Part shown: one piece after another, positions 36,651-45,239 of the stretch
Layout: each line of letters starts with the position of its first letter
How positions within the stretch are numbered: position 1 is the stretch's first letter
From: an uncultured Muribaculaceae bacterium
Lineage (GTDB): Bacteria; Bacteroidota; Bacteroidia; Bacteroidales; Muribaculaceae
Assembly: GCA_904501735.1 (NCBI GenBank)
Contig: CAJGBY010000006.1
Coordinates: 45,791-109,790 of the forward strand
DNA: 64,000 bases
Direction: 5' to 3'
Translations under genes and position numbers: made by a program
The notes under the pieces: generated by a model
What the model saw: the letters and a program-made list of their open reading frames with translations, nothing else
The model's database searches: none
Told to the model about the DNA's origin: nothing

Positions 36651-36707
36651 TTGCTTTTTTCACTGTTAAAATCATTAAAAAATTAAATCTAAATCAAAAA
36701 AATGCCG

Positions 36708-36715
36708 TAACTTTG
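36708..36715 (+). promoter_or_regulatory. candidate -7 box for the anion transporter
   Basis: TAACTTTG followed by CACC, 106 bases before the start codon. It implies a leader of about 100 bases. Confidence 0.5.
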
Positions 36716-36821
36716 CACCGAATTTGTGCTTTTTAGAAATTGACGCGAGTTAATATAGAGATTGAGAAGCACAACAACCGAAGAATTGAGAGATAAATAC
36801 CAATTATAAAAATAAAGTTTT

Positions 36822-38351
36822 ATGTTAAAGAAATTTCACGGTGCGCACTTGATGGAAGCTCTTCACAGAAAGAAGCTTCGTGACTTGCTATCAAAGGAAT
36901 TGTTAGCATCTCGTCTTGTGAAAATTTTCATTGCTTCATTGGCGATGATTACATTGTGGGCCATCCCAACAGCGGCATTCGGTGTTGAAGGTTTGACCTT
37001 GGTTCAACAAAGAGTAATCGCAATCTTTGTGTTTGCAATCTTGATGTGGATTTTCAATGCAATCCCAGCATGGACTACATCAACATTTGTTGTTGTGTTG
37101 TTGCTATTCTGTACATCAGATAGTAGCTTGTGGTTCTTCCGCGAAGGTATTCCAGCCGAAGAACTTGGTAAGTTGACAAGTTATAAGTCATTGATGGCTT
37201 GTTTCGCTGACCCAATCATTATGCTTTTCATTGGTGGTTTCATTATTGCAATTGCAGCCACTAAGACAGGTCTTGATGTAATGCTTGCAAAAGTGATGTT
37301 GAAGCCATTCGGAACTCAATCAAAATATGTACTACTTGGTTTCATCACTGTAACAGCAGTGTTCTCAATGTTCTTGAGTAACACAGCAACGGCAGCGATG
37401 ATGCTTGCATTCCTTGCTCCAGTATTGAAGGCACTTCCAGCTGACGGTAAGGGTAAGATTGGTCTTGCATTGTCTATCCCAGTAGCAGCTAATGTTGGTG
37501 GTATGGGTACACCAATCGGTACACCTCCTAATGCTATCGCGTTGAAGTATCTTAATGGTGCAGTAGAAGACGGTGGTATGGGCTTGAACATTGGTTTCGG
37601 TGAATGGATGGCGTTCATGATTCCTTTCACATTGCTTCTTGTGTTCATCTCTTGGGTACTTCTATTGAAGCTATTCCCATTCAAGCAAAAGACTATCGAA
37701 TTGAAGATCGAAGGTGAAGCAAAGAAAGACTGGCGTTCAATCGTGGTTTATATCACATTCGGATTGACAGTTCTTCTATGGGTACTTGATAAGTATACAG
37801 GCGTTAACTCAAATGTAGTAGCAATGCTTCCAGTGGGTGTATTCTGTGTTATCGGCGTAATCACTCGTCGTGACCTTGAAGAAATCAGCTGGGGTGTGCT
37901 ATGGATGGTAGCCGGTGGTTTCGCACTTGGTGTAGCATTGAACCAAACAGGTCTTGCAACAGCACTTATCAGCGCAATCCCATTCGGTCAATGGTCACCA
38001 CTATTGGTAATCATCGGTTCAGGCTTGATTTGCTACGCAATGGCAAACTTTATTTCTCACACAGCAACAGCCAACCTACTTGTTCCAATCTTGGCAGTAG
38101 TAGGTGGTAGCATTGCAACAGCACTTGCACCTCTTGGTGGTGTTACAGCATTGCTTATCGGTGTGGCTATCGCTTCTTCTCTTGGTATGGTATTGCCAAT
38201 CAGTACACCACCAAATGCTATGGCAGCTGCAACTGGTCTTATCGAACAAAAGGATATGGCTAAGGTTGGTCTTATTATCGGTATTATAGGTTTGGTACTT
38301 GGTTATGTAATGCTATATGTACTTGGCTCTAATGGTATAATTGGAGGTTAA
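36822..38351 (+). CDS. DASS-family (SLC13/INDY) sodium-anion symporter
   Basis: 509-aa inner-membrane carrier with an N-terminal cytoplasmic extension of about 35 residues. The two DASS sodium/substrate motifs are S186-NT (LSNTATAAM) and S412-HT (ISHTATANL), each paired with a PPN element: IGTPPNAIAL near 232 and ISTPPNAMAA near 471. Substrates of the family are di- and tricarboxylates or sulfate. Codon use is highly biased, pointing to an abundant protein. A porin gene follows after a hairpin. Succinate or another dicarboxylate is a reasonable guess in a succinate-producing anaerobe, but sulfate cannot be ruled out. Confidence 0.9.
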   Translation: MLKKFHGAHLMEALHRKKLRDLLSKELLASRLVKIFIASLAMITLWAIPTAAFGVEGLTLVQQRVIAIFVFAILMWIFNAIPAWTTSTFVVVLLLFCTSDSSLWFFREGIPAEELGKLTSYKSLMACFADPIIMLFIGGFIIAIAATKTGLDVMLAKVMLKPFGTQSKYVLLGFITVTAVFSMFLSNTATAAMMLAFLAPVLKALPADGKGKIGLALSIPVAANVGGMGTPIGTPPNAIALKYLNGAVEDGGMGLNIGFGEWMAFMIPFTLLLVFISWVLLLKLFPFKQKTIELKIEGEAKKDWRSIVVYITFGLTVLLWVLDKYTGVNSNVVAMLPVGVFCVIGVITRRDLEEISWGVLWMVAGGFALGVALNQTGLATALISAIPFGQWSPLLVIIGSGLICYAMANFISHTATANLLVPILAVVGGSIATALAPLGGVTALLIGVAIASSLGMVLPISTPPNAMAAATGLIEQKDMAKVGLIIGIIGLVLGYVMLYVLGSNGIIGG

Positions 38352-38375
38352 TTGATTAATATATATTAATGAAAG

Positions 38376-38416
38376 GAAGCTGTTGCATCGCAAGAGGTGC
38401 CGACAGCTTCTTTTTT
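38376..38416 (+). terminator. hairpin with T-run between transporter and porin
   Basis: GAAGCTGT (38376-38383) pairs with ACAGCTTC (38403-38410) and an inner GCATC/GGTGC helix extends it; six T follow. It lies 25 bases after the transporter stop and only 18 bases before the porin ATG, so it is either a partial terminator or an mRNA-stabilising hairpin. Confidence 0.7.
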
Positions 38417-38434
38417 GATTTTGAAAGAAAACAG

Positions 38435-39649
38435 ATGAAAAAGATTGTTTTAATGATGCTTTTCGTGGCTGTAGCAGTGAGTGGTATGGCTCAAAAGAAA
38501 GGCTTTGAATACAAGATTTACGGACAAGTTCGTGCCGATTTGTTCTACAACAGTCGTGCTAACGAAGAAAGTGTAGACGGATTGTTCTATAACTATCCAA
38601 AGGATTACAACTATGATGCAGCAGGCGAGGACTTGAATGCACAAGCGCAAGGTAACATGTATATGCTATATTCTCGTCTTGGAATCGACTTGAAAGGTCC
38701 TAAACTTGGTGATGCAACAACATCGGCAAAGATCGAATTCGACTTCCGTGGTTCGGGTACTACATTGTCGTTGATTCGTCTTCGTCACGCATATTTGAAT
38801 CTAAATTGGGGTAGCTCATCATTGCTTGTGGGTCAAACATGGAACCCTCTATATGGCGATGTAGCTCCACAAATCCTTAACTTGAACATGGGTGCTCCAT
38901 TCCAACCATTCGGTCGCGCTCCACAAGTGCGTTATCGTTATAATGCAGCAGGTATCCAAGTGACTGCAGCTGCATTGTGGCAATCACAATACCTATCAAA
39001 TGGTCCTGACGGTAAGAGCAACAAGTATATCAAGAATAGCCTTGTTCCTGAGTTCTACTTTGGCGTAGATCACAAGGCAAGCAACTTCATTGTGGGAGCT
39101 GGTGTAGATGTACTATCGCTTGTACCACGCACACAAGCAACTGTAGATGGCAATGTGTATAAGGTGAGCGAACGTATCACTACAGTGTCGGGTGAGGTTC
39201 ATGTGAAATATGCTTCACCATTGTGGTATGTGGCTGCTAAGAGTGTTCTTGGCTCAAACCTTACTCAAGTGTCGATGGTTGGTGGATATGGCGTGAAGGC
39301 TGTAGATGCTACAACAGGCGAACAACAATATAGTCCAAACCGCAATAGCTCATCATGGGTGAATGTGGTGTATGGTAAGAAGTGGAAAGCAGGTATTTTC
39401 GCTGGCTATATGAAGAATCTTGGTACTGATGATGCAGTGTCAAAGATGTATGGCACAGGAACTAATGTTGACCAACTTTTGAGTGGTTCGGTAGAACTTA
39501 CTTACAACCTTCCTCACTGGAAGATCGGTGTAGAATACAACCACACTAAGGCATGGTATGGCAAGCTAAATGGCGAAAATGGTAAGATTGTAGATACTCA
39601 CGATGTTGCCAACAACCGTTTAGTAGCGAGCGTGCTTTATATGTTCTAA
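38435..39649 (+). CDS. outer-membrane beta-barrel porin (DcaP-like)
   Basis: 404 aa with a signal peptide over 1-19 (SGMAQ) and a barrel of alternating polar/hydrophobic strands: YKIYGQVRADLFYNSR near 25-40, LVGQTWNPLYGD near 132-143, and the final NRLVASVLYMF ending in phenylalanine. It resembles porins of the DcaP type, which serve small carboxylates in other bacteria. I start at ATG 38435 (MKKIVLMMLF). A longer frame from 38369 would run through the terminator hairpin and adds no sensible residues. Gene order suggests it admits or releases the substrate of the DASS carrier. Confidence 0.85.
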   Translation: MKKIVLMMLFVAVAVSGMAQKKGFEYKIYGQVRADLFYNSRANEESVDGLFYNYPKDYNYDAAGEDLNAQAQGNMYMLYSRLGIDLKGPKLGDATTSAKIEFDFRGSGTTLSLIRLRHAYLNLNWGSSSLLVGQTWNPLYGDVAPQILNLNMGAPFQPFGRAPQVRYRYNAAGIQVTAAALWQSQYLSNGPDGKSNKYIKNSLVPEFYFGVDHKASNFIVGAGVDVLSLVPRTQATVDGNVYKVSERITTVSGEVHVKYASPLWYVAAKSVLGSNLTQVSMVGGYGVKAVDATTGEQQYSPNRNSSSWVNVVYGKKWKAGIFAGYMKNLGTDDAVSKMYGTGTNVDQLLSGSVELTYNLPHWKIGVEYNHTKAWYGKLNGENGKIVDTHDVANNRLVASVLYMF

Positions 39650-39671
39650 ACAATTGAATAGATTCTATATG

Positions 39672-39708
39672 AGAGGTGTGTCGAAATGGGTTCGATGCAC
39701 CTCTTTTT
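39672..39708 (+). terminator. terminator after the porin (repeated hairpin, copy 1)
   Basis: AGAGGTGTGTCGAA (39672-39685) pairs with TTCGATGCACCTCT (39691-39704) around ATGGG, with T-run to 39708. It is nearly identical to the hairpin at 41979-42013. Confidence 0.88.
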
Positions 39709-39761
39709 ATTGTGGATAGTGTGGTGTGTGTTCTAATTGTCTTAAATAGTGGTCAGTAATT

Positions 39762-39793
39762 CTTGTGGGAGTGAGAAAAAATGCCTAATTTTG
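39762..39793 (+). promoter_or_regulatory. candidate promoter for the DUF2147 gene
   Basis: CTTG at 39762-39765 and TAATTTTG at 39786-39793 with a 20-base spacer, 29 bases before the start codon. Confidence 0.5.
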
Positions 39794-39821
39794 CACCCAG
39801 AAAAGAATTATAGAGAGAATT

Positions 39822-40250
39822 ATGATGAAAAGAATGATTGTGGGTTTAATCTTAGCGATTGCCCCTATTTCGATGGCATTTGCTCAAGGTGTTGAGGGCA
39901 AATGGAAATTAAGCGATGGCACTGCTATCGTTGAGGTGTATAAGGTTGGTGATGACTACAATGGCAAAATCGTGTGGTTGAAAAATCCAACAGAAGCCGA
40001 TGGCACTCCTGCTATAGACGATAAAAACCCTGATAAAAAACTTCGCAGCCGTAAACTTATAGGATTGAATATGTTGAGTGGACTAAAGAAGAGCAAAAAA
40101 GGATATTCGGGTGGTACTATCTACGATCCAGGAAATGGCAAGACCTACAACTGCTCAATGAAGGTGGAAGGCGATGTACTAAAGGTGCGTGGCTCACTTG
40201 ATAAAAGAGGATTCTTGGGTCGCACTATGGATTGGCATCGCGTGAAATAA
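39822..40250 (+). CDS. secreted DUF2147 protein
   Basis: 142 aa, with a signal peptide ending near residue 22 (AFAQG) and one DUF2147 domain. Typical segments are VEGKWKLSDGTAIVEVYK near 23-40, NGKIVWLKNP near 47, LIGLNMLSGLKK near 78, GGTIYDPGNGKTYNCSMK near 95-112 and the terminal GRTMDWHRVK. Known: the family is small, beta-rich and of unknown molecular function, often near lipid or envelope genes. Here an acyl-CoA synthetase follows 47 bases downstream on the same strand. Confidence 0.88.
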   Translation: MMKRMIVGLILAIAPISMAFAQGVEGKWKLSDGTAIVEVYKVGDDYNGKIVWLKNPTEADGTPAIDDKNPDKKLRSRKLIGLNMLSGLKKSKKGYSGGTIYDPGNGKTYNCSMKVEGDVLKVRGSLDKRGFLGRTMDWHRVK

Positions 40251-40297
40251 GCAGAATGCTATCTTAACTTACACAGAAACATTTAAAAGAGATAATT

Positions 40298-41956
40298 ATG
40301 AGTTTCACATCGGTAAATAAGCTTTTCGAAGCATCTTTTAAAGCCAACTGGGATAGACCAGCTATCTCAAACTATCAAGGCGAAACTTATCACTTCCGTG
40401 ATATAGCACGCAAGATTGAAAAGTTGCACATTATGTTTGAAGAAGGAGGCTTGGAAAAGGGCGACAAGGTAGCTCTTTGTTCACGCAATCAAGCTAACTG
40501 GGCTATTTCGTTCCTTGCAACCATGACTTATGGTGCTGTACCAGTGCCATTGATGCACGAATTTAAGCCATCAAACATTCACCACTTGGTGAACCACTCA
40601 GAAGCAAAAGTGCTATTTGTGGACGGTGGTATCTGGGAAAATCTTTCAGAGACCGAAATGCCCAATTTGCAAGCCATTATCCAAGTGGATAATTTTGAGC
40701 TTTTGCATTCTTCTAACGAAGCTATAGTGAATGCACGCAATTGCTTGAACGAGCTATTCGGAAGAAAATTCCCTAAAGTTTTCACTTCTGATTGCATTAA
40801 TTACCACGAAGATAGGGCCGACGAACTCGCTATCATCAATTACACATCAGGAACATCGGGATTTTCAAAGGGTGTAATGATTCCTTATCGTGCCGTAGCC
40901 TCAAACCTTGAATTCGGTAGAAAGGTACTTCCTCAAATTAACAACACATCGCGTGTGGTATCAATGTTGCCATGTGCTCACATGTATGGTTTGATGTTTG
41001 AAGTGTTGTACGAATTGTCGGTGGGTTGTCATGTTCACTTTCTTTCTCGCCTACCAAGTCCTAAGATTATTATGAAGGCCCTATCGGAAGTGAAACCTTC
41101 AGTAGTGATTGCAGTGCCTCTAATCATCGAAAAGATATATAAGAACAAGGTTAAACCTGTGCTTGAAAAGGCTGGTATTAAGTTTGCCCTTAAAGTGCCG
41201 GGATTGGATAAAATCATCATAGACAAGATTAAGAATGAACTTCTCACAGCTTTTGGTGGCGAATTCTACGAAGTAATTATCGGTGGAGCAGCTTTCAATA
41301 AGGAAGTAGAAGCATTCTTCAAGAAGATGGGATTCCCATTCACAGTAGGTTATGGTATGACCGAATGTGCTCCTATCATCACTTATTCAGATTGGAAGAC
41401 TGAAAAGCTATATTCTTGTGGCGAAATCGTGCCAAATATGGAAATGAAGATTGATTCTCCAGATCCACAAAACATTCCGGGCGAACTTCTTGTGAGAGGT
41501 GCTAATGTGTTCCTTGGATATTACAAGAATCCAGAAGCTACAGCCGAAGTGCTTGACGCTGAAGGATGGCTTCACACAGGCGATATGGGTGTGATTGATG
41601 CCGATGGCAGCCTATTCTTGCGTGGTAGATCTAAATGTATGATTTTGGGCCCATCGGGACAAAATATCTATCCAGAAGAAATCGAAGCTGTGCTTGATGC
41701 AAGAACTTATTTCACTGAATCGCTTGTAATTGAAGATAAGGGTGGTCTCACTGCATTGGTTTACCCAGACTTCGATCAAGGTGCTAAAGATGGTATGGAT
41801 CAAGCTACATTTGTGAAGTTCATTGAATCTATGCTACCTGAAGTGAACAGGGAATTGCCTAACTATGCTCGTTTGGCTAAAATAGAGGTGATTTCGGAAG
41901 CATTTGAACGCACTCCAAAGAAGAGTATCAAACGCTACCTTTACCAACGCAAATAA
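40298..41956 (+). CDS. long-chain acyl-CoA synthetase (AMP-binding)
   Basis: 552-aa ANL-superfamily enzyme activating fatty acids through an acyl-AMP. Motifs are INYTSGTSGFSKGVMI near 179-194 (P-loop), VGYGMTECAPI near 350 (A5), WLHTGDMG near 426, RGRSKCMILGPSGQNIYPEEIE near 441-461 (hinge) and the catalytic lysine in TPKKSIKRYLY near the end. No signal peptide or fused acyltransferase is present. The gene may help recycle or import fatty acids. A strong hairpin terminator closes the unit. Confidence 0.93.
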   Translation: MSFTSVNKLFEASFKANWDRPAISNYQGETYHFRDIARKIEKLHIMFEEGGLEKGDKVALCSRNQANWAISFLATMTYGAVPVPLMHEFKPSNIHHLVNHSEAKVLFVDGGIWENLSETEMPNLQAIIQVDNFELLHSSNEAIVNARNCLNELFGRKFPKVFTSDCINYHEDRADELAIINYTSGTSGFSKGVMIPYRAVASNLEFGRKVLPQINNTSRVVSMLPCAHMYGLMFEVLYELSVGCHVHFLSRLPSPKIIMKALSEVKPSVVIAVPLIIEKIYKNKVKPVLEKAGIKFALKVPGLDKIIIDKIKNELLTAFGGEFYEVIIGGAAFNKEVEAFFKKMGFPFTVGYGMTECAPIITYSDWKTEKLYSCGEIVPNMEMKIDSPDPQNIPGELLVRGANVFLGYYKNPEATAEVLDAEGWLHTGDMGVIDADGSLFLRGRSKCMILGPSGQNIYPEEIEAVLDARTYFTESLVIEDKGGLTALVYPDFDQGAKDGMDQATFVKFIESMLPEVNRELPNYARLAKIEVISEAFERTPKKSIKRYLYQRK

Positions 41957-41978
41957 TGTGCTGAATAAATAATTGCAA

Positions 41979-42013
41979 AGAGGTGTGTCGAAATGAGTTC
42001 GATGCACCTTTTT
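41979..42013 (+). terminator. terminator after acyl-CoA synthetase (repeated hairpin, copy 2)
   Basis: AGGTGTGTCGAA (41981-41992) pairs with TTCGATGCACCT (41998-42009), 12 bp with two G-U pairs and a 5-base loop, then a T-run. It is the same hairpin as at 39672-39708 apart from one loop base and the outermost pairs. Confidence 0.88.
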
Positions 42014-42050
42014 CTTATTTTGGGAGGTTTGTGAGCATGTGTGTTAATAT

Positions 42051-42086
42051 AAAAAATGTAGCCGTCTTCATCGCGAGGACGGCTAC
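42051..42086 (-). terminator. terminator of the korAB operon
   Basis: Perfect 9-bp stem GTAGCCGTC (42058-42066) with GACGGCTAC (42078-42086). On the minus strand it is followed by ATTTTTTATATT. Confidence 0.82.
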
Positions 42087-42136
42087 ATCATTATGAAAAC
42101 AAAATTTAGTGTGTAATATTATCGTTCTTATGAAAT

Positions 42137-43153
42137 TTACTTAACTTCCCAAGTTTCACCAGCAAGAAGCATGTCGCGCAAGCAAGTGTAACCCTTCTTA
42201 CCTTGTACTTCGGCAACTTGCTTTTCAACTTCTTGGTCGTAAACTGGAGCTTCAACATCACGAATCACACCGATAGCAAGAGGCAAGTCGTGACCGTCCA
42301 TCATAGCTAATTGTTGGTGCAAGAAATTGCTTTGGCAATGAGCGTCGTGAACAAGTACGTCGTCGATGGTGTAACCATCCTTACCGATTTCAACAGCCTT
42401 CAAAGCGAAGCCGTCTTGAACGATACCCTTATTCATTTCCTTACCGAAAATCATCTTTTCGCCATGAACAAGGTGGATAGTGCGGTCGGCACGATTTTCC
42501 TTATCGGTGATGAAATTGTGAATACCGTGGTTGAAGATAACACAGTTCTGAAGCATTTCAACTACTGAGCAACCTTTGTGGCGTGCAGCAGCAACCATCA
42601 CTTCTTGAGAAATCTTCAATTCAACATCGATACCACGAGCGAAGAAAGTACCACGAGCGCCGAAAACAAGTTCAGCTGGGATGAATGGATCTTCAGTAGT
42701 ACCGTAAGGAGCTGATTTACATACGAAACCACGGTCGCTTGTAGGAGAATATTGTCCCTTAGTCAAGCCGTAGATCTTATTGTTAAGAAGAAGCACATTA
42801 AGGTCGACATTGCGGCGAACTTCGTGGATAAAGTGGTTACCACCGATAGCAAGACCGTCACCGTCACCACACACTTGCCAAACAGTCATCTTAGGGTTGG
42901 CAGTCTTAAAGCCAGTAGCGATAGCACCACCACGACCATGGATAGTGTGGAAACCATAAGTGTTCATATAATAAGGTAGACGAGAGCTACAACCGATACC
43001 AGAGATAACAGCTGTCATGTGAGGAGCAACACCTACTTCGGCCATTGCTTTGTGAAGTACAGCCAAGATAGCGTGGTCGCCACAACCAGGACACCAGCGT
43101 ACATATTGGTCGCTCTTAAAATCTGCGTTGGTATATTTCTTATTTTCTTCCAT
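42137..43153 (-). CDS. korB: 2-oxoacid:ferredoxin oxidoreductase beta subunit
   Basis: 338-aa TPP-binding subunit of the two-subunit 2-oxoglutarate-type oxidoreductase (CoA-acylating, ferredoxin-reducing). The iron-sulfur/TPP region starts with YVRWCPGCGDHAILAVL near 17-33. CSSRLPYY lies near 54-61, and the TPP/Mg motif is WQVCGDGDGLAIGGNHF near 93-109 with NNKIYGLTKGQYSPTS near 124. It follows korA by 5 bases. The enzyme links the reductive/partial TCA branch to ferredoxin in anaerobes. No separate small ferredoxin subunit gene lies in this operon. Confidence 0.94.
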   Translation of the reverse strand: MEENKKYTNADFKSDQYVRWCPGCGDHAILAVLHKAMAEVGVAPHMTAVISGIGCSSRLPYYMNTYGFHTIHGRGGAIATGFKTANPKMTVWQVCGDGDGLAIGGNHFIHEVRRNVDLNVLLLNNKIYGLTKGQYSPTSDRGFVCKSAPYGTTEDPFIPAELVFGARGTFFARGIDVELKISQEVMVAAARHKGCSVVEMLQNCVIFNHGIHNFITDKENRADRTIHLVHGEKMIFGKEMNKGIVQDGFALKAVEIGKDGYTIDDVLVHDAHCQSNFLHQQLAMMDGHDLPLAIGVIRDVEAPVYDQEVEKQVAEVQGKKGYTCLRDMLLAGETWEVK

Positions 43154-43158
43154 AATGA

Positions 43159-45006
43159 TTAGCCCTCCATAATTTTAGTTAGACCTTCAACAACTTCTTG
43201 TACCAAGAATGGTTGACCTTGTACCTTGTTGATGCGCTTGATGTTCACCATAGGGAACTTAGCTTGCAAGAAGTCGGCAAATTGACCGTTGTTCAATTCG
43301 GCAACGACAACATTCTTGTACTTCTTGATGATTTCGGCAGTGTTAGCAGGAAGTGGGTTGATGTAGCGGAAGTGAGCGAAAGCTACAGGCTTGCCAGCTG
43401 CGTTCAATTCTTCAACTGCAGTGTAAAGGTGTCCGTAAGTACCACCCCAACCGATAAGCAATGTATCAGCATCAGGATTGCCTTGTACTTGTTGAGCAGG
43501 GATATTGTTAGCAATCTTGTTGACCTTTTCTTGGCGAGTAGCCACCATCTTTTCGTGGTTGATAGGGTCGGTAGAGATTGCACTTGTGTTGTAGTCTTTT
43601 TCAAGACCGCCAAGACGGTGCATGAAACCTTCAGTACCAGGAACAGCCCAGTAGCGAACAAGAGTTTCTTCGTCGCGCTTGTAAGGCTTCCATCCTTGTT
43701 CAAGCATTTCAGGCTTAACGAAGTTAGGCTTGATAGCTGGATATTCGTCGGCTTCAGGAATGCGCCAAGCAGAAGAACCGTTAGCAATGAAACCGTCGGT
43801 AAGAAGGATAACAGGAGTCATGTGTTCTACAGCGATGCGTGCAGCTTCGAACGCCATTTCGAAACAGTCGGTTGGAGAAGCAGCAGCAACCACAGCAAGA
43901 GGAGATTCACCGTTGCGACCATATAGACATTGCATCAAGTCGGTTTGTTCAGTCTTAGTAGGAAGACCTGTAGAAGGACCACCGCGTTGAACATTGATGA
44001 TAACAAGAGGAAGTTCGGCCATCACAGCAAGACCCATAGCTTCACCCTTAAGAGCGATACCAGGACCTGATGTGCTTGTAGCAGCAAGGTTACCAGCGAA
44101 AGAAGCACCAATAGCTGAACAGATACCAGCGATTTCGTCTTCCATTTGGCAAGCCTTCACGCCAAGGTCTTTGCGCTTAGCAAGTTCGTGAAGAACATCG
44201 GTAGCAGGAGTGATAGGGTAACTACCAAGGAAAAGAGGTAGATTAGCCTTTTCAGCAGCCATAACAAGACCCCAAGCAGTAGCAGTGTTACCGTTTACAT
44301 CGGTGTAAACACCTGGGCGGATGCTATCAGTTTCGATGCGATAAGTAGAAACAGAAGCATGTATGTTGTTACCGTAGTCGTAACCTGCGCGAATAACCTT
44401 AGCATTAGCTTCGGCAACAGCAGGTTTCTTAGCGAATTTGTTTTCGATGAATTTGATTGCGTTTTCAAGTGGGCGGTCAAACAACCAGCACACAAGACCA
44501 AGTGCAAACATGTTCTTACACTTAGTGATTGATTTCAAGTCCATACCGCTGTCGGCAAGAGCAGCCTTTACCATTGAAGTCATAGGAACTTCAACAACTT
44601 GAGCTTTCAAACCGATTTCAGTGTAAGGGTCGTCGGTAGTGAAAAGAGCCTTTTCAAGGTCAGACTTCTTGAAGCAATCGATGTCGACGATAGCTACGCC
44701 ACCTTCCTTAAGGAACTTAACATTTTGCTTAAGAGCTGCAGGGTTCATAGACACAAGGACATCGGCCTTGTCACCAGGAGTGTGAACACCTTTACCTACG
44801 CTTACTTGGAATCCCGAAACGCCGCTTAGTGTGCCTTGAGGAGCGCGCACTTCGGCTGGATAGTCAGGGAAAGTAGAGATTTGGTTTCCGATACCAGCAG
44901 ATACATTGGAGAAAATGTTTCCTACCAATTGCATACCATCGCCAGAGTCACCAGAGAAACGCACTACAACTTTCTCTAACATTTTTACATTGGTTTTTTC
45001 TAACAT
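43159..45006 (-). CDS. korA: 2-oxoacid:ferredoxin oxidoreductase, fused gamma-alpha subunit
   Basis: 615 aa. Residues 1-200 are the gamma domain (RFSGDSGDGMQLVG near 16, STFPDYPAEVRAP near 39), and from about 215 the pyrimidine-binding alpha domain (LFLGSYPITPATDVLHEL near 258, CQMEDEIAGICSAIGASFAG near 284-303, TSTSGPGIALKGEAMG near 309). The last part has GWGGTYGHLYTAVEEL near 516. Gamma and alpha parts in one chain define the KorAB-type two-subunit enzyme. The second methionine (residue 9, MLEKVVVRF) is an equally possible start. Confidence 0.94.
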   Translation of the reverse strand: MLEKTNVKMLEKVVVRFSGDSGDGMQLVGNIFSNVSAGIGNQISTFPDYPAEVRAPQGTLSGVSGFQVSVGKGVHTPGDKADVLVSMNPAALKQNVKFLKEGGVAIVDIDCFKKSDLEKALFTTDDPYTEIGLKAQVVEVPMTSMVKAALADSGMDLKSITKCKNMFALGLVCWLFDRPLENAIKFIENKFAKKPAVAEANAKVIRAGYDYGNNIHASVSTYRIETDSIRPGVYTDVNGNTATAWGLVMAAEKANLPLFLGSYPITPATDVLHELAKRKDLGVKACQMEDEIAGICSAIGASFAGNLAATSTSGPGIALKGEAMGLAVMAELPLVIINVQRGGPSTGLPTKTEQTDLMQCLYGRNGESPLAVVAAASPTDCFEMAFEAARIAVEHMTPVILLTDGFIANGSSAWRIPEADEYPAIKPNFVKPEMLEQGWKPYKRDEETLVRYWAVPGTEGFMHRLGGLEKDYNTSAISTDPINHEKMVATRQEKVNKIANNIPAQQVQGNPDADTLLIGWGGTYGHLYTAVEELNAAGKPVAFAHFRYINPLPANTAEIIKKYKNVVVAELNNGQFADFLQAKFPMVNIKRINKVQGQPFLVQEVVEGLTKIMEG

Positions 45007-45089
45007 AATGTAATAGTTGATTAATGTAGTTAGTTTTTATGTTGTTTTTTGTTTTTAAGGCTTATTTGGATAATGTCTTAAAGTCTTGA

Positions 45090-45097
45090 CAAAGTTA
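45090..45097 (-). promoter_or_regulatory. candidate -7 box for korAB
   Basis: CAAAGTTA on the plus strand reads TAACTTTG on the minus strand, 84 bases upstream of the korA start, inside a 233-base A+T-rich gap. Confidence 0.5.
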
Positions 45098-45182
45098 ATT
45101 GATATTGTTTTGAAAAAGAAATTTTTTTGAGGAAAAAATGCTATGTATTTTCCGTTTTTACCACATTATAAATGTAAATAAC

Positions 45183-45212
45183 AAAAAAAGAGGACTCGTT
45201 AAAGCCCTCTTT
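45183..45212 (-). terminator. terminator after fhs
   Basis: Minus-strand stem AAAGAGG (45212-45206 with 45193-45187) followed by a run of seven T. Short stem but good tail. Confidence 0.7.
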
Positions 45213-45239
45213 GTGTAGATATTGTTTTTAGTGTGAGTG

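Noticed and set aside
38369..38434. 22-codon upstream extension of the porin
   Set aside because: It spans the terminator hairpin and T-run and would destroy the clear signal peptide beginning at ATG 38435.
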